Assembly: GCA_015956445.1 (NCBI GenBank)
Contig: WIUZ02000002.1
Location: forward strand, 2,232,001 to 2,296,000
Direction of reading: 5' to 3'
Source of the DNA: Thelephora terrestris
Lineage: Eukaryota > Basidiomycota > Agaricomycetes > Thelephorales > Thelephoraceae
DNA length: 64,000 nt
In this document: piece after piece, positions 12,628 through 23,094 of the stretch
How positions within the stretch are numbered: the first letter of the stretch is position 1
Layout of the letters: every line of letters begins with the position of its first letter
Notes under the pieces: generated by a model
What the model was told of the DNA's origin: nothing
Seen by the model: the letters and a program-made list of their open reading frames with translations, nothing else
The model's database searches: none
Translations under genes and position numbers: made by a program

Positions 12628-12927
12628 TGTGATGATTTCGCCATTTGCCCCCTTTCATTTTCTTTATTTTGTGCCTCATCACCACTAAGTCAGTCGGTGC
12701 CCTGCCCTAAACATGGCGGTAAACTGTTTATTATGCCATATGCCCTATGCTTAATGATTCAAAAATCCAATACGTGGAACGTGCTACTAGCCAAGATACC
12801 CCAGAAGACCCAAGGTATAATACGTGAACATGTACCGGCGGACCTTCATACAAAGATCCCCCCTACCTGGCCCTCCGTTGCCCCTGGACGACTAGTAGAT
12901 ATTCAGACTACCGACAACAAGGGATGT

Positions 12928-12979
12928 ATTAATAAGTGTCGCGCGTTGACCTCTCGCAGAAGTTAACCGACTTATTAAT
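12928..12979. repeat. Short perfect inverted repeat
   Basis: ATTAATAAGT (12928-12937) and its reverse complement (12970-12979) are separated by 32 bases, inside the tail of C1. It could form a hairpin in the element transcript. Confidence 0.6.
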
Positions 12980-13091
12980 CTGACCCTTGGATTGGACTTA
13001 CGAAAACCATTATGTTTTACGACTCATGGATCACGCACAATAAGACAAGATAGAAGATTGATTCCAAGGAGGCACAGTACAAAAGAGTTAT

Positions 13092-16000
13092 CTAATCAAT
13101 ATCTCTGCGGATCCTTTGTACTACCTCCAAGGCCGACCTCACCAACTCCTCATTCAACCAGTTCTGCTCCCGGATCTTGTTTGGATCCACGTCCGACAAG
13201 TCATCGTAATCTGGAAGTTCCGTATCAGAGTTCGGTTCACTATTGGGAACGAACTCGGCGTACGGGTCATACTCCAAGGTAGGCCATTGACGACGACTAC
13301 CCCAAGGAGTAGACACAAACTCAGGACGAGGAGCGTCCCTACGGACGACTCCTATGTTCTGGTAGAACTCGTCGCTCCTGATCTCAATGACTTCATCATC
13401 AACAGGAACCAACCTGTTCTCGTGACGGACCAACAAACGAGCGGGCGGAGACTCAGCCCGATTGGGAACTATCGGCGACCCGGCCCGATGCGGAACCTCC
13501 AACTCTTCCTCTTCAACTTGGACCTCCAGTTCGTTGCACCTCCTCTGGAGATCCCGGACTTCTCCGGTCAACTCCGAGACACGACGAGTAAGACGAATCT
13601 AAAAGGAAAAGGGTTAGAAGAAGTCAATTATCTTCAACCCCTACTCCTTACCTTATCGTCCTCCAATTCTCCGGTTTTGGTAACCAGAGCCCGGACCAAG
13701 TCCTTAAGAGTGGTCAACTCTCCCTTCAACAAATCGATGTCGGCCCCCTGTCGAACGATGCTATCTTCCTGCCCATGAATAACACCTTGCATATCTTCCT
13801 TCCAATTCTCCAGAGCTTCTATCTCCTCGTGACGACCATAAATACGTTCGTTGACGTGAGCCACTTCATCCATCAACATGGACCCAATGTTCCCCGTATG
13901 GAGAACACTGGCCTCCAACACAGAGTTGAAGGTCTCGTTGGCCTCAGTCACGAAATCGACACCCCTATTTGTCAGGGCCACTCTACCCCAACAACTACCA
14001 GTGCACTGAGCCGACTCCGCAGAGTACTCACTAGTCCAACTAGCTTGTGAGAGAACGTTCACGTCTCTATTCTTCCAGTAGGTTGTCCGAGGTCACTGCA
14101 AGTCAGGTCGAAATCCTAAAGAGAAACCCAACCTAAACCGTACTTCGTTCGGTTTAACACACAAGGGTTTATCCCTACAACAGGATTGATGGCTCCACCA
14201 GTTGATCGACTGGACGCTCGAGGTGTTCTAATATGAACGCGGTGGTTCTATAGTTACGAGGCGCAGTTGACGCGCAGAGCGGGAGGGAGAGCAGATGGGG
14301 ATGTCTTGGATCAAACAAGAAACTCTGACTTGGCCTTAACTGCAACTGGGCTGAGAAGGGCAGAGGATTTCCTGAGGTAACAAAACTAAGGTACTACGAT
14401 ACAGCCACAGTTGCTACTTATACTAAAGGAGTGGCCATGACGTCAATACCCTCATATACCCTTATCAAGCCAGAACAAAGGGAGATAAGGAGTGTGAGAA
14501 CGCTAAGTAAGGGAAGCGAACAATGTGACGCGTGGGAGAATAAAGGACAAAGGGCCTTACTAGCGTGTGAAGGATTGCATAAGAGATAAGAAATGTCCGC
14601 ATGAATCATAGGGGTAAAGATAACACTAGTCCTAAAAGAAATAGGGGCATGGGTCATGAAAGTTCGTACCTGAATCTAGACCACACCCAAGGGTCAGGTG
14701 AGCACCGTCTCTGAGCTTCTGCGATTGGCTAGAGATCGAAGGAACTCTACACATCCCTTGTTGTCGGTAGGTGGTATGATACCAACGGACAGGCAGTAAC
14801 CTGGGAGTTGCAACTGTAATCGCTTGATCAGACCCAGTCTTGATTAGGCATAGCACCTGGGAATATCGTTCTTCCTAAGTGGCACCAGGGATTATATTCT
14901 TTGGCCGCCGTTCTCGGCTCGGGCCTACTCTGCTTCCAAAGCACAACTAGATCAGATAGGGTTACTATCCGATTAGAAGCACAGTGTCCAAATGTTGATA
15001 CCCCGTGCCCACGTGTGTGTTCCAGGGTCCAGGGTTGGTCATTATCATGATGTCATGAATGAGTCATCAGGGGTCGTAAAAGGGTCATCAGGGTCTTGAG
15101 ACCTATTTTTAGTGCGCGCGCGTTCTAGGCGTTCCGGAACGAAGTTCTTCCAAGGCCGTCCTGCGGGCCGAGGTGTCAGCTTGATGTAGTAAGCCGACGA
15201 TGATGGTACAGGGGCGGAAGTTGATGTGACCTGGACCAATGAGGTTCGTCGAGGTAGGTCACGTGAAGGATCACCGATCTAGGCTATAAGAAGGACATCT
15301 TCTTGGAGCCATCCTTGATCAGCAACACCAGCAACTTCCCCATCATCTTACCAAAACATGTCCTTCCCCAACAACCATACTTACAAAGTCGCCAACGGCA
15401 TCTCCACCATCTCCCGTATTGACCGTCGTGCCACTGCTCGCAAGACCTATGCCTGTGCGGCAGGGACTCCCTATACCACTGATGACCAGGTATGGGGGAG
15501 GCCTAGAGCTTTGTGTGTTTGCACTAACGCCTTCCTCTAGGTAGAGGTCCGTTCTTTAGGCGTTGAGGTCAAACTAACAGCTTCTAGATCTTGGAGGTCG
15601 TCATGGAAGTGGACGCCGAACGTCTCAGGGAGATGATCCCACATTTGATGGGGTTGACCTGGGATGACGAGCTTTGGGTTCGTACCATAATCGCCGAGAA
15701 GGTAGCCTTCCAGATGAGGGGTAGGTTCGGGGAGCTGGAGCATCCAATCAAGAAGGAGCTCTGGTACACCCTGCAGAGGGGGATCTACGATCAGGACCTG
15801 TTGGAGCATGGAGCGACTGTTCCTCGGGCTGTCCGTCATGCCACCGCTTCCACTAGTCTGTTGTGGTCGCTCGTTCGGGAGGGGGAGAGCAAAGTAGGCC
15901 CTCCGTTTGAATATTCGAGTATGACTCTCGACTAATCAAACTGCCTAGGTTGAACGACTGGAGCGCGAGGTGAAGGAGGCGAAGGCAGACGTCCTTCGTC

Positions 16001-17611
16001 TATCAGCGGAGGGTCTTCAAATGAGGGAGACTTTGGCCGCCTTCCAGCAGGGAACGAACGAGGCGTTGGAGACAATGGTAGCCAATCATCAGGAGTTGAT
16101 CGCCGGGTTGAAGGTTCGGGACAACAACATCAAGGGGGCGTTGGCCAGGAGAGATGAAAAGGTTCTTTCAGCCTTTGCAGGTTTATGCAATGACTGAGAG
16201 ACTTCCTCTAGACTGAGGAACTCGAGAACGTGGTGGCCGTATTGACAGCGCAGGTCGAGTCCTTGCAGGACAAGACCTGTAACTGTAAGGAGGGTCCCAA
16301 ATTGGTTGGTCAGGGGACAGCCAATGTTCCGTTCGAGTTGGAGTACGCCGACAAGGTGGTACTCCCATCTCCTAACCCGTCGTCCTATGCGACACCTCCG
16401 ATCGAGAACGCGGTTCCTGTTCCAACTCCAGGTCCAGCTTCTACTTTGGCCGCTTCCGACAAGGAGAACTGTGGGCGCTGCGTCTTGCAGCCGCTCCATC
16501 AGTTGGTGAAGATTGAGGATGAGGTCATGGAGGTTGACCGAGCCGAAGATGCTCCGAGAGTCGCCGAGGTACGTCCAGTGACTAAGGGGCAATGTTGCAA
16601 ACGCTCTCGACGCCGTCCTGCTCATCGTATGACCATGTCGGCTAATCCTTACCCTCGACCAGTTGAGTCGGATGGTGACCTCTCTGGTCGAGGTGAGGAG
16701 CGAGGATTCCGATATCAGGTCCACCGTCCTTACCGACAGGTTGAGTCTGAGATCCAACTCCGACACCAGCTTCGCCTCGCAAGGCAGGATCCCACCCAGG
16801 GGTCCGATGAGGGAGACAGAGGGTCTCTTGCCGACTACGTCGATAGTGCTGTCGAGCAGTCACCCGGTGATGGAGATGTGGGACCAGGTGTTCCAGAGTT
16901 CGGTGACATCTGGGAGGCTGATCGGTCCGCTCGAAGGCATCTCTTCCTATCGGCTTGAACTAGTCGTTCAGCTGAGTGCCGAAGATGGTGACGCCATGTT
17001 CGGGGAGGTTCTTTCAAGGAGGGGCCAGCACTACGATCTCCGGGATGGACAGTTGATGACTTTTAGGCCTGCCGTAGATAGAGTCGATTTCTGATGGGAC
17101 TGGGATAGCACTTGTATAGCTCGTTGTGGATTCGCTGGGAATAGTACGCGCATGTGTGTTTTTGAATGATTGGTGTGAAGGATAAGGAGTGTGAAGCATT
17201 CAAACATAAGAAATGGTAAGAAGAGTTCGAAGAAAGAGCGTGTAATAAAAAGTTTAAAAATACCATGTTCCTGACACTATTGAGGAGTTTGTTTGCATAA
17301 GGGTTGGTCTCGATGCGTGCCAACTTGCGCCAAGACACCCTTCGAGCAGCCTGGAGAAAGTCCCTGAAACCTAAAAGGAGTTAGTTCGCTTTCCTAAATC
17401 GGAATGCGCAACCAGACCCCCCACCTAGATCAGAGAACCCTTCCTTAGGGTCGGCGGTGGCGGAACAATCCATAACTGCTCCCAAGGTGGGATAGGGACG
17501 GGACGGATCCCGACGGGCATGGGAGAAACGATCTATGTTGAAGTTATTCTCCTGAACAGGAGAGTAGGAGGAAGAGCGACGAGTGGGAACACGAGTTGAG
17601 GCACGAGGCAT
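13092..17611 (-). CDS. C1 element reading frame (unknown protein, coiled coil), interrupted by A1
   Basis: Coding segments on the minus strand are 17611-17381 (starts MPRASTRVPTRR), about 17340-17280 (SWRKLARIETNPY), 13960-13640 and 13580-13092. The later segments are rich in E, K, L and Q with heptad-like spacing, ending in an acidic tail (for example SNSDTELPDYDDLSDVD). Introns with GT-AG borders appear to separate segments, as in C2. No enzyme, zinc finger or capsid motif is seen. A1 lies between the second and third segments. Function is unknown. The copy is broken. Confidence 0.55.
13965..13969. repeat. Target-site duplication of A1, left
   Basis: CTATT directly before the TGTCAG terminus of A1, repeated at 17277-17281. 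Confidence 0.85.
13970..17276 (+). mobile_element. Repeat element A1, complete unit nested in C1
   Basis: It starts TGTCAGGGCC and ends CTGACA, so the outer six bases are inverted repeats. It is flanked by CTATT at 13965-13969 and 17277-17281. Length is 3307 bp. It has a ~1.39-kb leader, a reading frame spread over 15358-17094, and a 180-bp tail. The leader and first exons match A2 (21140 onward). No direct repeat of one end is found at the other, so it is not a two-LTR element. It could be a solo LTR that carries a gene, or an unclassified mobile unit. The ends and target duplication look clean, so the insertion is fairly young. Confidence 0.8.
15358..17094 (+). CDS. A1 element reading frame (unknown coiled-coil protein)
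   Basis: It starts with MSFPNNHTYKV at 15358, the same relative position (1.39 kb from the element end) as in A2. Segments separated by likely GT-AG introns are about 15358-15490, 15590-15890, 15950-16160 and 16210-16567, with a last segment from about 16666 to 17094. The second segment holds ERLREMIPHLMGLTWDDELW and a helical tract. The third is a strong coiled-coil candidate (VERLEREVKEAKADVLRL). The fourth has a small CNCKEG cluster followed by a Pro/Ser-rich linker. I recognise no family. A structured N-terminal region followed by a coiled coil would suit a self-assembling or adaptor protein, but that is inference. Confidence 0.55.
17277..17281. repeat. Target-site duplication of A1, right
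   Basis: CTATT directly after CTGACA; partner of 13965-13969. Confidence 0.85.
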
Positions 17612-18288
17612 GTTGGCTGTGTGTGTGTAACAAAGGGTGGTTTGTTGAGAGACCCAGTCATCCAACCCCCTTTGGTTATATACCAAATGCCACGCCCCTT
17701 CCACGACTCAGGAGTTGAGTCATCCTTTCTATTGTTTACTGTGCATGACCCACATGACATCATATGCCCCTATCTTTAGTCATATGCTCCCTTTTTGCCA
17801 TTGGCTATTAGTTAATCATACCCACATTCCTTCCGAACATTCTCAGGATATGTCATGCTTGTAATGCTCTCAAATTGCTATTGGCCGCCACACTTTCTTT
17901 TATCAGCTGATAATTTGTAGCATTAGTCAGCACAGACCATGCAGTGCTGTGCACGGACCATGTTTGTCTGTGTTTGTATCATTAGTGTAGTTACTTGTCA
18001 CCGTCACATCACAAATCTAAGTAGTATATATACTCAGAGTAGTTTAGCCTGTACTCCTTAGATTTGTTATCATCAGACTCTCCGTGACCTCTACTGCTGT
18101 GTGCTTAGAGCAAGAGTGCCTGAAGACCCTTGTCTCCTTCCTTCTCCTTCTCTCCAATCTAGTCTGTGAAGAGACTTCCGATATCTCTGGGTTTGCAACA
18201 GGGTTATAATTGTGTGTTTAACCCCTGCGTGTGATAGGTTTGGATAGCAAGAGTGCTATTGAACTGTAGAGGTCGCGTCGGCCTGACA

Positions 18289-18293
18289 GAGAG
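18289..18293. repeat. Target-site duplication of C1, right
   Basis: GAGAG directly after the C1 terminus; partner of 12623-12627. Confidence 0.65.
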
Positions 18294-18499
18294 AGATGAC
18301 GACCCCTGGAGTGGTTGGATTGAATGTTCAATGTGGGGGCAGGAGACAGGTGTATGTATATGTCTGGGTACCACAGAGGATCGGTCCGATGAGAACCCCA
18401 GCGAAAAAGCAATTTTCATCAAAGTGCAAAAATTATGGAGTCTGTGGGGCGTTGGGATTACTGGACAAGGGCTTAACTCCATGAGTCAGACATTGCTCA

Positions 18500-19235
18500 G
18501 GAGGGGCAGATGAGGGGGAATCATAGACGTTCAGTAGGGAGAAGTTGAGGCCTAGGGGTCAACAAGTTCCCAATGATATGGAAACATTGGGCATTTGAAA
18601 TAGTACAGAAGAGTTTCCCTGAATCATACATCATGCTCTGAGCAGCAATCAATCTGGTGGCAATTGTCAGTGACATTGACCATGTCTCAATGTCACAGAT
18701 ATAACATAGCCAGATTTTCTCTCCATGTTGAATGAAACATTAAACGAGGAATGAAAAGGAGGACCAAGGGATTGAGAAGAAGTGTGAGGTGTATTAAACA
18801 CAGAAAATAATCTGTATTCATGAGCGTGACTGAAACAGGGTCAGAAACCAAAGCCGTTGTGGAATTTGTGGCAAGGCAGGCGTTGGGCGTTGCCAAAACA
18901 GGTGGGGACAATGATCTGCACCAAAAGGGGCAGAGGGTTTCGCTACCGCAGAGAGGTAACAGGGATCACTTGTGTCTGGGCATTGTGATCATGCTAAAGG
19001 TAGTCCAATGCACAAGAACGAGCCAAACAGGGATCTGCATAGTGGGCTGCCCACAATGGTGTGTCCATGAAGTTCAACAAAGGAATGCAACCATACAAAC
19101 GTTTGTAAACACCACATTCTCGAAAAGTGGGCAATTTGTACATGAGTATCTGTACATGGGTATATGGCTGTAGAACCACCATGAGTAAATCCTGTGCTGA
19201 GGTTGGTCATGAAGGGTGGAAAATGTGGGGGAAGG
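18500..19235. other. Intergenic region
   Basis: No gene is recognised. It is the upstream side of the decayed 7-TM copy and runs into the tRNA array. A 117-codon plus-strand frame (18820-19173) shows no motif. Confidence 0.45.
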
Positions 19236-19245
19236 TGGCCAAAAA

Positions 19246-19356
19246 TAGCACTTGTAGGATTCGAACCTACGCCCTCACAGGATAGAAGATTTCAAGTCTA
19301 CACCCCATGAGGAGCAGATTTCAAGTCTGCCGCCTTAACCTCTCAGCCAAAGTGCC
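19246..19356 (-). tRNA. tRNA-Ser(UGA), copy 1, with probable 29-nt intron
   Basis: Minus-strand gene with acceptor GGCACTT pairing AAGTGCT, a D-arm (GCTGAGAGGTTAAGGC), anticodon loop CTTGAAA (anticodon UGA), a long variable arm (CCT..GTG..AGG) typical of serine tRNAs, and a T-arm GTAGG-TTCGAAT-CCTAC. A run of Ts follows at once as a Pol III terminator. The 111-nt gene is 29 nt too long. The 13-mer AGACTTGAAATCT occurs twice, 29 nt apart, so removal of 29 nt at the usual 37/38 site leaves 82 nt. The mature anticodon stem would carry one C-U mismatch, so this could also be a duplicated anticodon arm. Confidence 0.82.
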
Positions 19357-19435
19357 TTGGATCCTGTGCCGAGTGCACAGCCCATGTGCCATCGCAGAGT
19401 AGCTCCCCAAGCACATGGGAGAAGGTGGCCAAAAA

Positions 19436-19546
19436 TAGCACCTGTAGGATTCGAACCTACGCCCTCACAGGGTAGAAGATTTCAAGTCTACACCCCATGA
19501 GGAGCAGATTTCAAGTCTGCCGCCTTAACCTCTCAGCCAAAGTGCC
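19436..19546 (-). tRNA. tRNA-Ser(UGA), copy 2
   Basis: Same structure as copy 1, 190 bases on. The T-stem side of the acceptor reads AGGTGCT, and the variable arm CCCT-GTG-AGGG pairs perfectly. The terminator T run is present. Confidence 0.82.
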
Positions 19547-19625
19547 TTGGATCCTGTGCCGAGTGCACAGCCCATGTGCCATCGCAGAGTAGCTCCCCAA
19601 GCACATGGGAGAAGGTGGCCAAAAA

Positions 19626-19736
19626 TAGCACCTGTAGGATTCGAACCTACGCCCTCACAGGGTAGAAGATTTCAAGTCTACACCCCATGAGGAGCAGATT
19701 TCAAGTCTGCCGCCTTAACCTCTCAGCCAAAGTGCC
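19626..19736 (-). tRNA. tRNA-Ser(UGA), copy 3
   Basis: Identical to copy 2 as far as read, one period further, with the same 29-nt internal repeat and T-run terminator. Confidence 0.82.
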
Positions 19737-19798
19737 TTGGATCCTGTGTCGAGTGCTCAGTCTACGTGCCATCGCAGAGCGGGGGAAGGTGGGAAAAA

Positions 19799-19860
19799 TA
19801 GCACCTGTAGGATTCGAACCTACGCCCTCACAGGGTAGAAGATTTCAAGTCTACACCCCA
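19799..19860 (-). pseudogene. Truncated tRNA-Ser, 3' half only
   Basis: The T-arm, variable arm and the intron-proximal anticodon repeat match copies 2-3. The match stops at 19860, so the 5' half of the tRNA is missing and it cannot make a functional tRNA. Confidence 0.8.
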
Positions 19861-19904
19861 CATCATCAGAAAATTTACAAATCTGCTGATTGTGCTGAAC
19901 TCAG

Positions 19905-20110
19905 CATGAATTAGCATGAATTAGCATAAATTAGCACAAATCAGCATGTTAAGCATCAACATGAAAAGCATAGAGCCCTTTTGTTCAGCATCATCTTCAA
20001 AATTTCTACTTTGTGCTTAATGATGCTGATAAGTGCTTGACAATACTGATCAGTGCTTAACAATGCTGATCAGTGCTTAATGAAGCTGATCAGTGCTTGG
20101 CCAAGCACTG
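19905..20110. repeat. Irregular short tandem repeats
   Basis: First a series of 'aattagcat(g/a)' units, then four spaced copies of 'gatcagtgctt(aa)' ending in 'ccaagcactg'. Degenerate minisatellite-like sequence after the tRNA array. Confidence 0.7.
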
Positions 20111-21139
20111 TTCATCATGAGGAAGAATTGAGATTCTCACCATCCAGTTTCCATGCAAGGTAAAAACAACATCACTTGCTCGAAATTCAAGATGACATAA
20201 ACCATATACAAGAAAAAGCAACAATCACTGGCCCTGTGTTTTATGTTGTTGCTCAAATCTCACCCCCTGAAACTAGGCCAGGCAGTTTCCACTCACACAC
20301 CTGACAGTCCTCCCACTGACTCAGGAGCCCTTGTATGCTTGTTTTCATTTTGCCTTGACATGGCTGTTGCTTCATGCAGCTTGCATGGACTGAACTCTTG
20401 ACTTTCTTTCAGTATCTTTCATCCAGTGAGTTTCTGTAATTTTTTCAGGCCATGGATGTACTTATCTGTCAAAGGGCCCCTGTTTCCATATAAACATTCC
20501 CAAAGATTCATGGGCCTGGCCAGGTTTCTCATATTCCTGCCAGTGCCATTCTTGCTTCAGCTACAGCTGAGCAACTCTCTACAATTCAGGTATACCCAAA
20601 AGGCTATGAGGAAGTGCTACACTATCTCTGCCCAAACAATCTACAAGGACTAATATATTGAACTAACCAGATTGTCCCCAAATAGATATCTGGTCTAGTA
20701 TCCTTGTACAACACAGAAAAGAGAGGTTAGGCTTTTTGCTGATGTCTCACAGAATAGCCTCTTGCTTGGCCTCAAGGTCACTCGCAACACACTCAGGCAG
20801 AGAGGTTAACCTGCAATAGTAAGCCTGTTCTGTACAGAAGGAAATACAGTACTTTAGATACTGTCAAAATGGTGGCAGCTTCAGCAGCAACTCAAGGCTT
20901 CCACCAACCCCAATAGCTGTTGGGGAGCAGAGGCTTGCTTCTTCATCAAATCTCCTCACTACCAAACTTCACTCCTTTTCTCTTGTGTCACCAGCTCCTC
21001 CTAGACCAAACCTTCTTTGCACCAACTCTACTGTTGTGAAGGGAAACACTAGCTGTGTTACATGCAGGCATCTTTCATTGCATTGCACACACATAGCATA
21101 TACTGGTCTTAGTTCCCAAGTCCAAACCCATCTAGCACT
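20111..21139. other. Intergenic AT-rich stretch
   Basis: No gene is recognised. Open frames of 60-75 codons lack motifs. It is bounded on the right by the end of element A2. Confidence 0.5.
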
Positions 21140-23094
21140 TGTCAGGGCCACTCTACCCCAACAACTACCAGTGCACTGAGCCGACTCCGTGGAGTACTCA
21201 CTAGTCCAACTAGCTGTGAGAGAAAGATCACTTTTCTATTCTTCCGGTAGGTTGTCCGAGGTCACTACAAGTCAGGTCAAAATCCTAAAGGGAAACCCAA
21301 CCTAAACCGTGCTTCGCTTGGTTTATCCAACAAGGGTTTATCCCTACAACAGGATTGATGACTCCACCAGGTGATTGACTGGACGCTCAAGGTATTCCAT
21401 GTTGTGAATGCTGGGGTTCAATAGTTATGAGGTGCAGTTGAGGTGCAGAACGGGAGGGAGAGCAGATGGGGGATGCCTTGTGTTCAAACAGAAAACTCTG
21501 ACTTGTCCTTAACTGCAACTGGGCTGAGAAGGGCAGAGGATTTCCTGAGGTAACAAAACTAAGGTACTACAATACAGCCACAGTTGCTACTTATACTAAT
21601 GGAGTGGCCATGATGTCAGTAACCCTAATATACCCTTATCAAGATAGAACAAAGGGAGATAAGGAGTGTGAGAACGCTAAGTAAGGGAAGCGAACAAATA
21701 TGACGCGTGGGAGAATGAAGGACAAAGGGCCTTACTAGCGTGTGAAGGATTGCATAAAAGATAACAATAGTCCGCATGAAACATAGGGGTAAAGATAACA
21801 CTAGTCCTAAAAGAAAAAGGGGCATGGGGTCATGAAAGTTCGTACCTGGGGATCACACCCAAGGGTCAGGTGGAAACGTCTCATTGCTTCGTGCAATTTT
21901 CGAGCAGCTCTGAGATCTGGGACCATACAGCATCCCTTGTTGTCTGTAGGCGGTAACAGCATCACGGACTAGTGGCAACCTCAACGTACATCCGAACATG
22001 AGGAGGTCGGGCCTAGACTCATGGGACATGAGGGATTACAGCTTTGCCAGTGTTTCACGCTAATGGCTACTTCCACATTCACTTGGCTAACCAAAAGGAG
22101 CCTAAAGGTACTCCTAATGATTAACGGCGATTCCTTCCTTCTGTTAGGAAGACTGTGATGTGACTGTCCATGTGTGTGATCAGGGTCCAGGGTTGGTCAT
22201 TATTGTGATGTCATAAATGAGTCATCAGGGTCGTAAAGGGGTCGTAAAAAGGGGTCGTCAAGGTCATGAGACCTATTTTTAGTGTGCGCGTGTTCTAGGC
22301 ATTCTGGAACAAAGTTCTTCCAAGGCCGTCCTGCGGGCCGAGGTGTCAGCTTGATGTAGTAAGCCAACGATGATGGTACAGTGGCGGAAGTTGATGTGAC
22401 CCGGACCAATGAGGTTCATCGAGGTAGGTCACGTGAAGGATCACCGATCTAGGCTATAAGAAGGACGTCTTCTTGGAGCCATCCTTGATCAGCAACACCA
22501 GCAACTTCCTCCCATCTTACCAACATGTCTTTCCCCAACAACTACACCTACAAAGTCGCTCAAGAGATCTCCACAATCTCTCACATCGACCGCCGTGCCT
22601 CCAGCCACAAGACCTACGCCAATGAGGCGGGGGTTCCCTACATCACCGATGACCAGGTGGGGGGGAGCTAGAACTTTGGTTGTATTAGTTCTAACTTTGT
22701 CCTTAGATCTTGGAGGTCGTTAAGCAAGTGGATGCTGAACGTCTCAGGGAGATGATCCCACATTTGATGGGATTGACCTGGGATGACGAACTCTGGGTCC
22801 AGTCCATGATCTCCGAGAAGACGATCCATCAAATGAGGGGTAGGTTTAGGGAGCTGGAGCATCCCATCAAAAAGGAGCTCTGGTACACCCTTGTGCGAGG
22901 GATCTATGATCAGGACTTGTTGGAGCACGGGGCTACTGTTCCTCGGGCCGTCCGCCACGCCATCGCTTCCACCATACTGTTGTGGTCGCTCGTTCGAGAG
23001 GGGGAAAGCCGGTAGGTTTTCCGTTTGGATATTTGAGTATGACTCTCGACTAACCAAACTGCCTAGGTTGAACGATTGGAGCGCGAGGTGAAGG
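21140..23094 (+). mobile_element. Repeat element A2 (5' part), interrupted by C2
   Basis: It starts TGTCAGGGCC like A1 and follows it through the ~1.39-kb leader and first coding segments, with many scattered differences. At 23094 it is cut by C2 (next base begins TGTCAGGCC). The 3' remainder is not in the window; the inner insertions carry the sequence up to 32.7 kb. This copy is broken and probably older than A1. Confidence 0.8.
22525..23094 (+). CDS. A2 element reading frame (partial)
   Basis: It starts MSFPNNYTYKV at 22525, 1385 bases from the element end (1388 in A1). The second segment (about 22708-23012) has the same ERLREMIPHLMGLTWDDELW block as A1. The frame ends where C2 is inserted. 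Conservation of protein between A1 and A2 supports it as a true coding region of the element. Confidence 0.5.

Larger units (their letters stand above)
12628..18288 (-). mobile_element. Repeat element C1 (TG...CA ends, 5-bp target duplication), host of nested A1
   Basis: On the minus strand it begins TGTCAGGCCGACGCG at 18288 and ends ATCACA at 12628, flanked by GAGAG at 12623-12627 and 18289-18293. Removing it restores continuity with the 7-TM pseudogene. Without the nested A1 it is about 2.35 kb. It has a ~0.68-kb leader, then coding segments between 17611 and 13092, then a ~0.46-kb tail. No pair of long terminal repeats is visible. TG/CA ends and a 5-bp duplication are LTR-retroelement traits, so it may be a solo LTR with coding content or an unclassified unit. 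This copy is broken at least by the A1 insertion. Confidence 0.75.
12029..18480 (-). pseudogene. Third 7-TM family copy, decayed and split by an insertion
   Basis: Reading the minus strand, remnants follow the exon order of the two intact neighbours. An exon-1-like piece with a donor lies near 18465-18390. An intron end and the start of exon 2 (GVVI) lie near 18305-18294. Then comes the 5.7-kb element C1 with its GAGAG duplication, and exon 2 resumes at 12622 (NVLFDPANRAMWG, aligning with ALLDPANRMRGG). An exon 3 piece lies near 12310-12255 (compare RCYIIYSMNYW), and an exon 4 piece with VTGIAFVYQ and ISYYLITAFLNV lies at 12190-12040. Frames are lost in several places, exon 5 is not seen, and there is no start-to-stop reading. 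It is an inverted, dead duplicate. Confidence 0.8.
19236..19860. repeat. Tandem array, 190-bp period, each unit with a tRNA-Ser gene
   Basis: Three complete units and one partial unit in the same direction, nearly identical including the spacer (cagcccatgtgccatcgcag). The fourth unit stops after the 3' half of the tRNA at 19860 and runs into unrelated AT-rich sequence. Tandem duplication of one tRNA locus is the simplest reading. Confidence 0.9.

Noticed and set aside
13970-17276. A1 as a normal two-LTR retrotransposon
   Set aside because: I compared its two ends and found only the six-base TGTCAG/CTGACA inverted terminus, not a long direct repeat; no pol motifs inside.
19236-19860. CRISPR-like array
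   Set aside because: The 190-bp units are identical including spacers and each holds a tRNA gene; host is a eukaryote.
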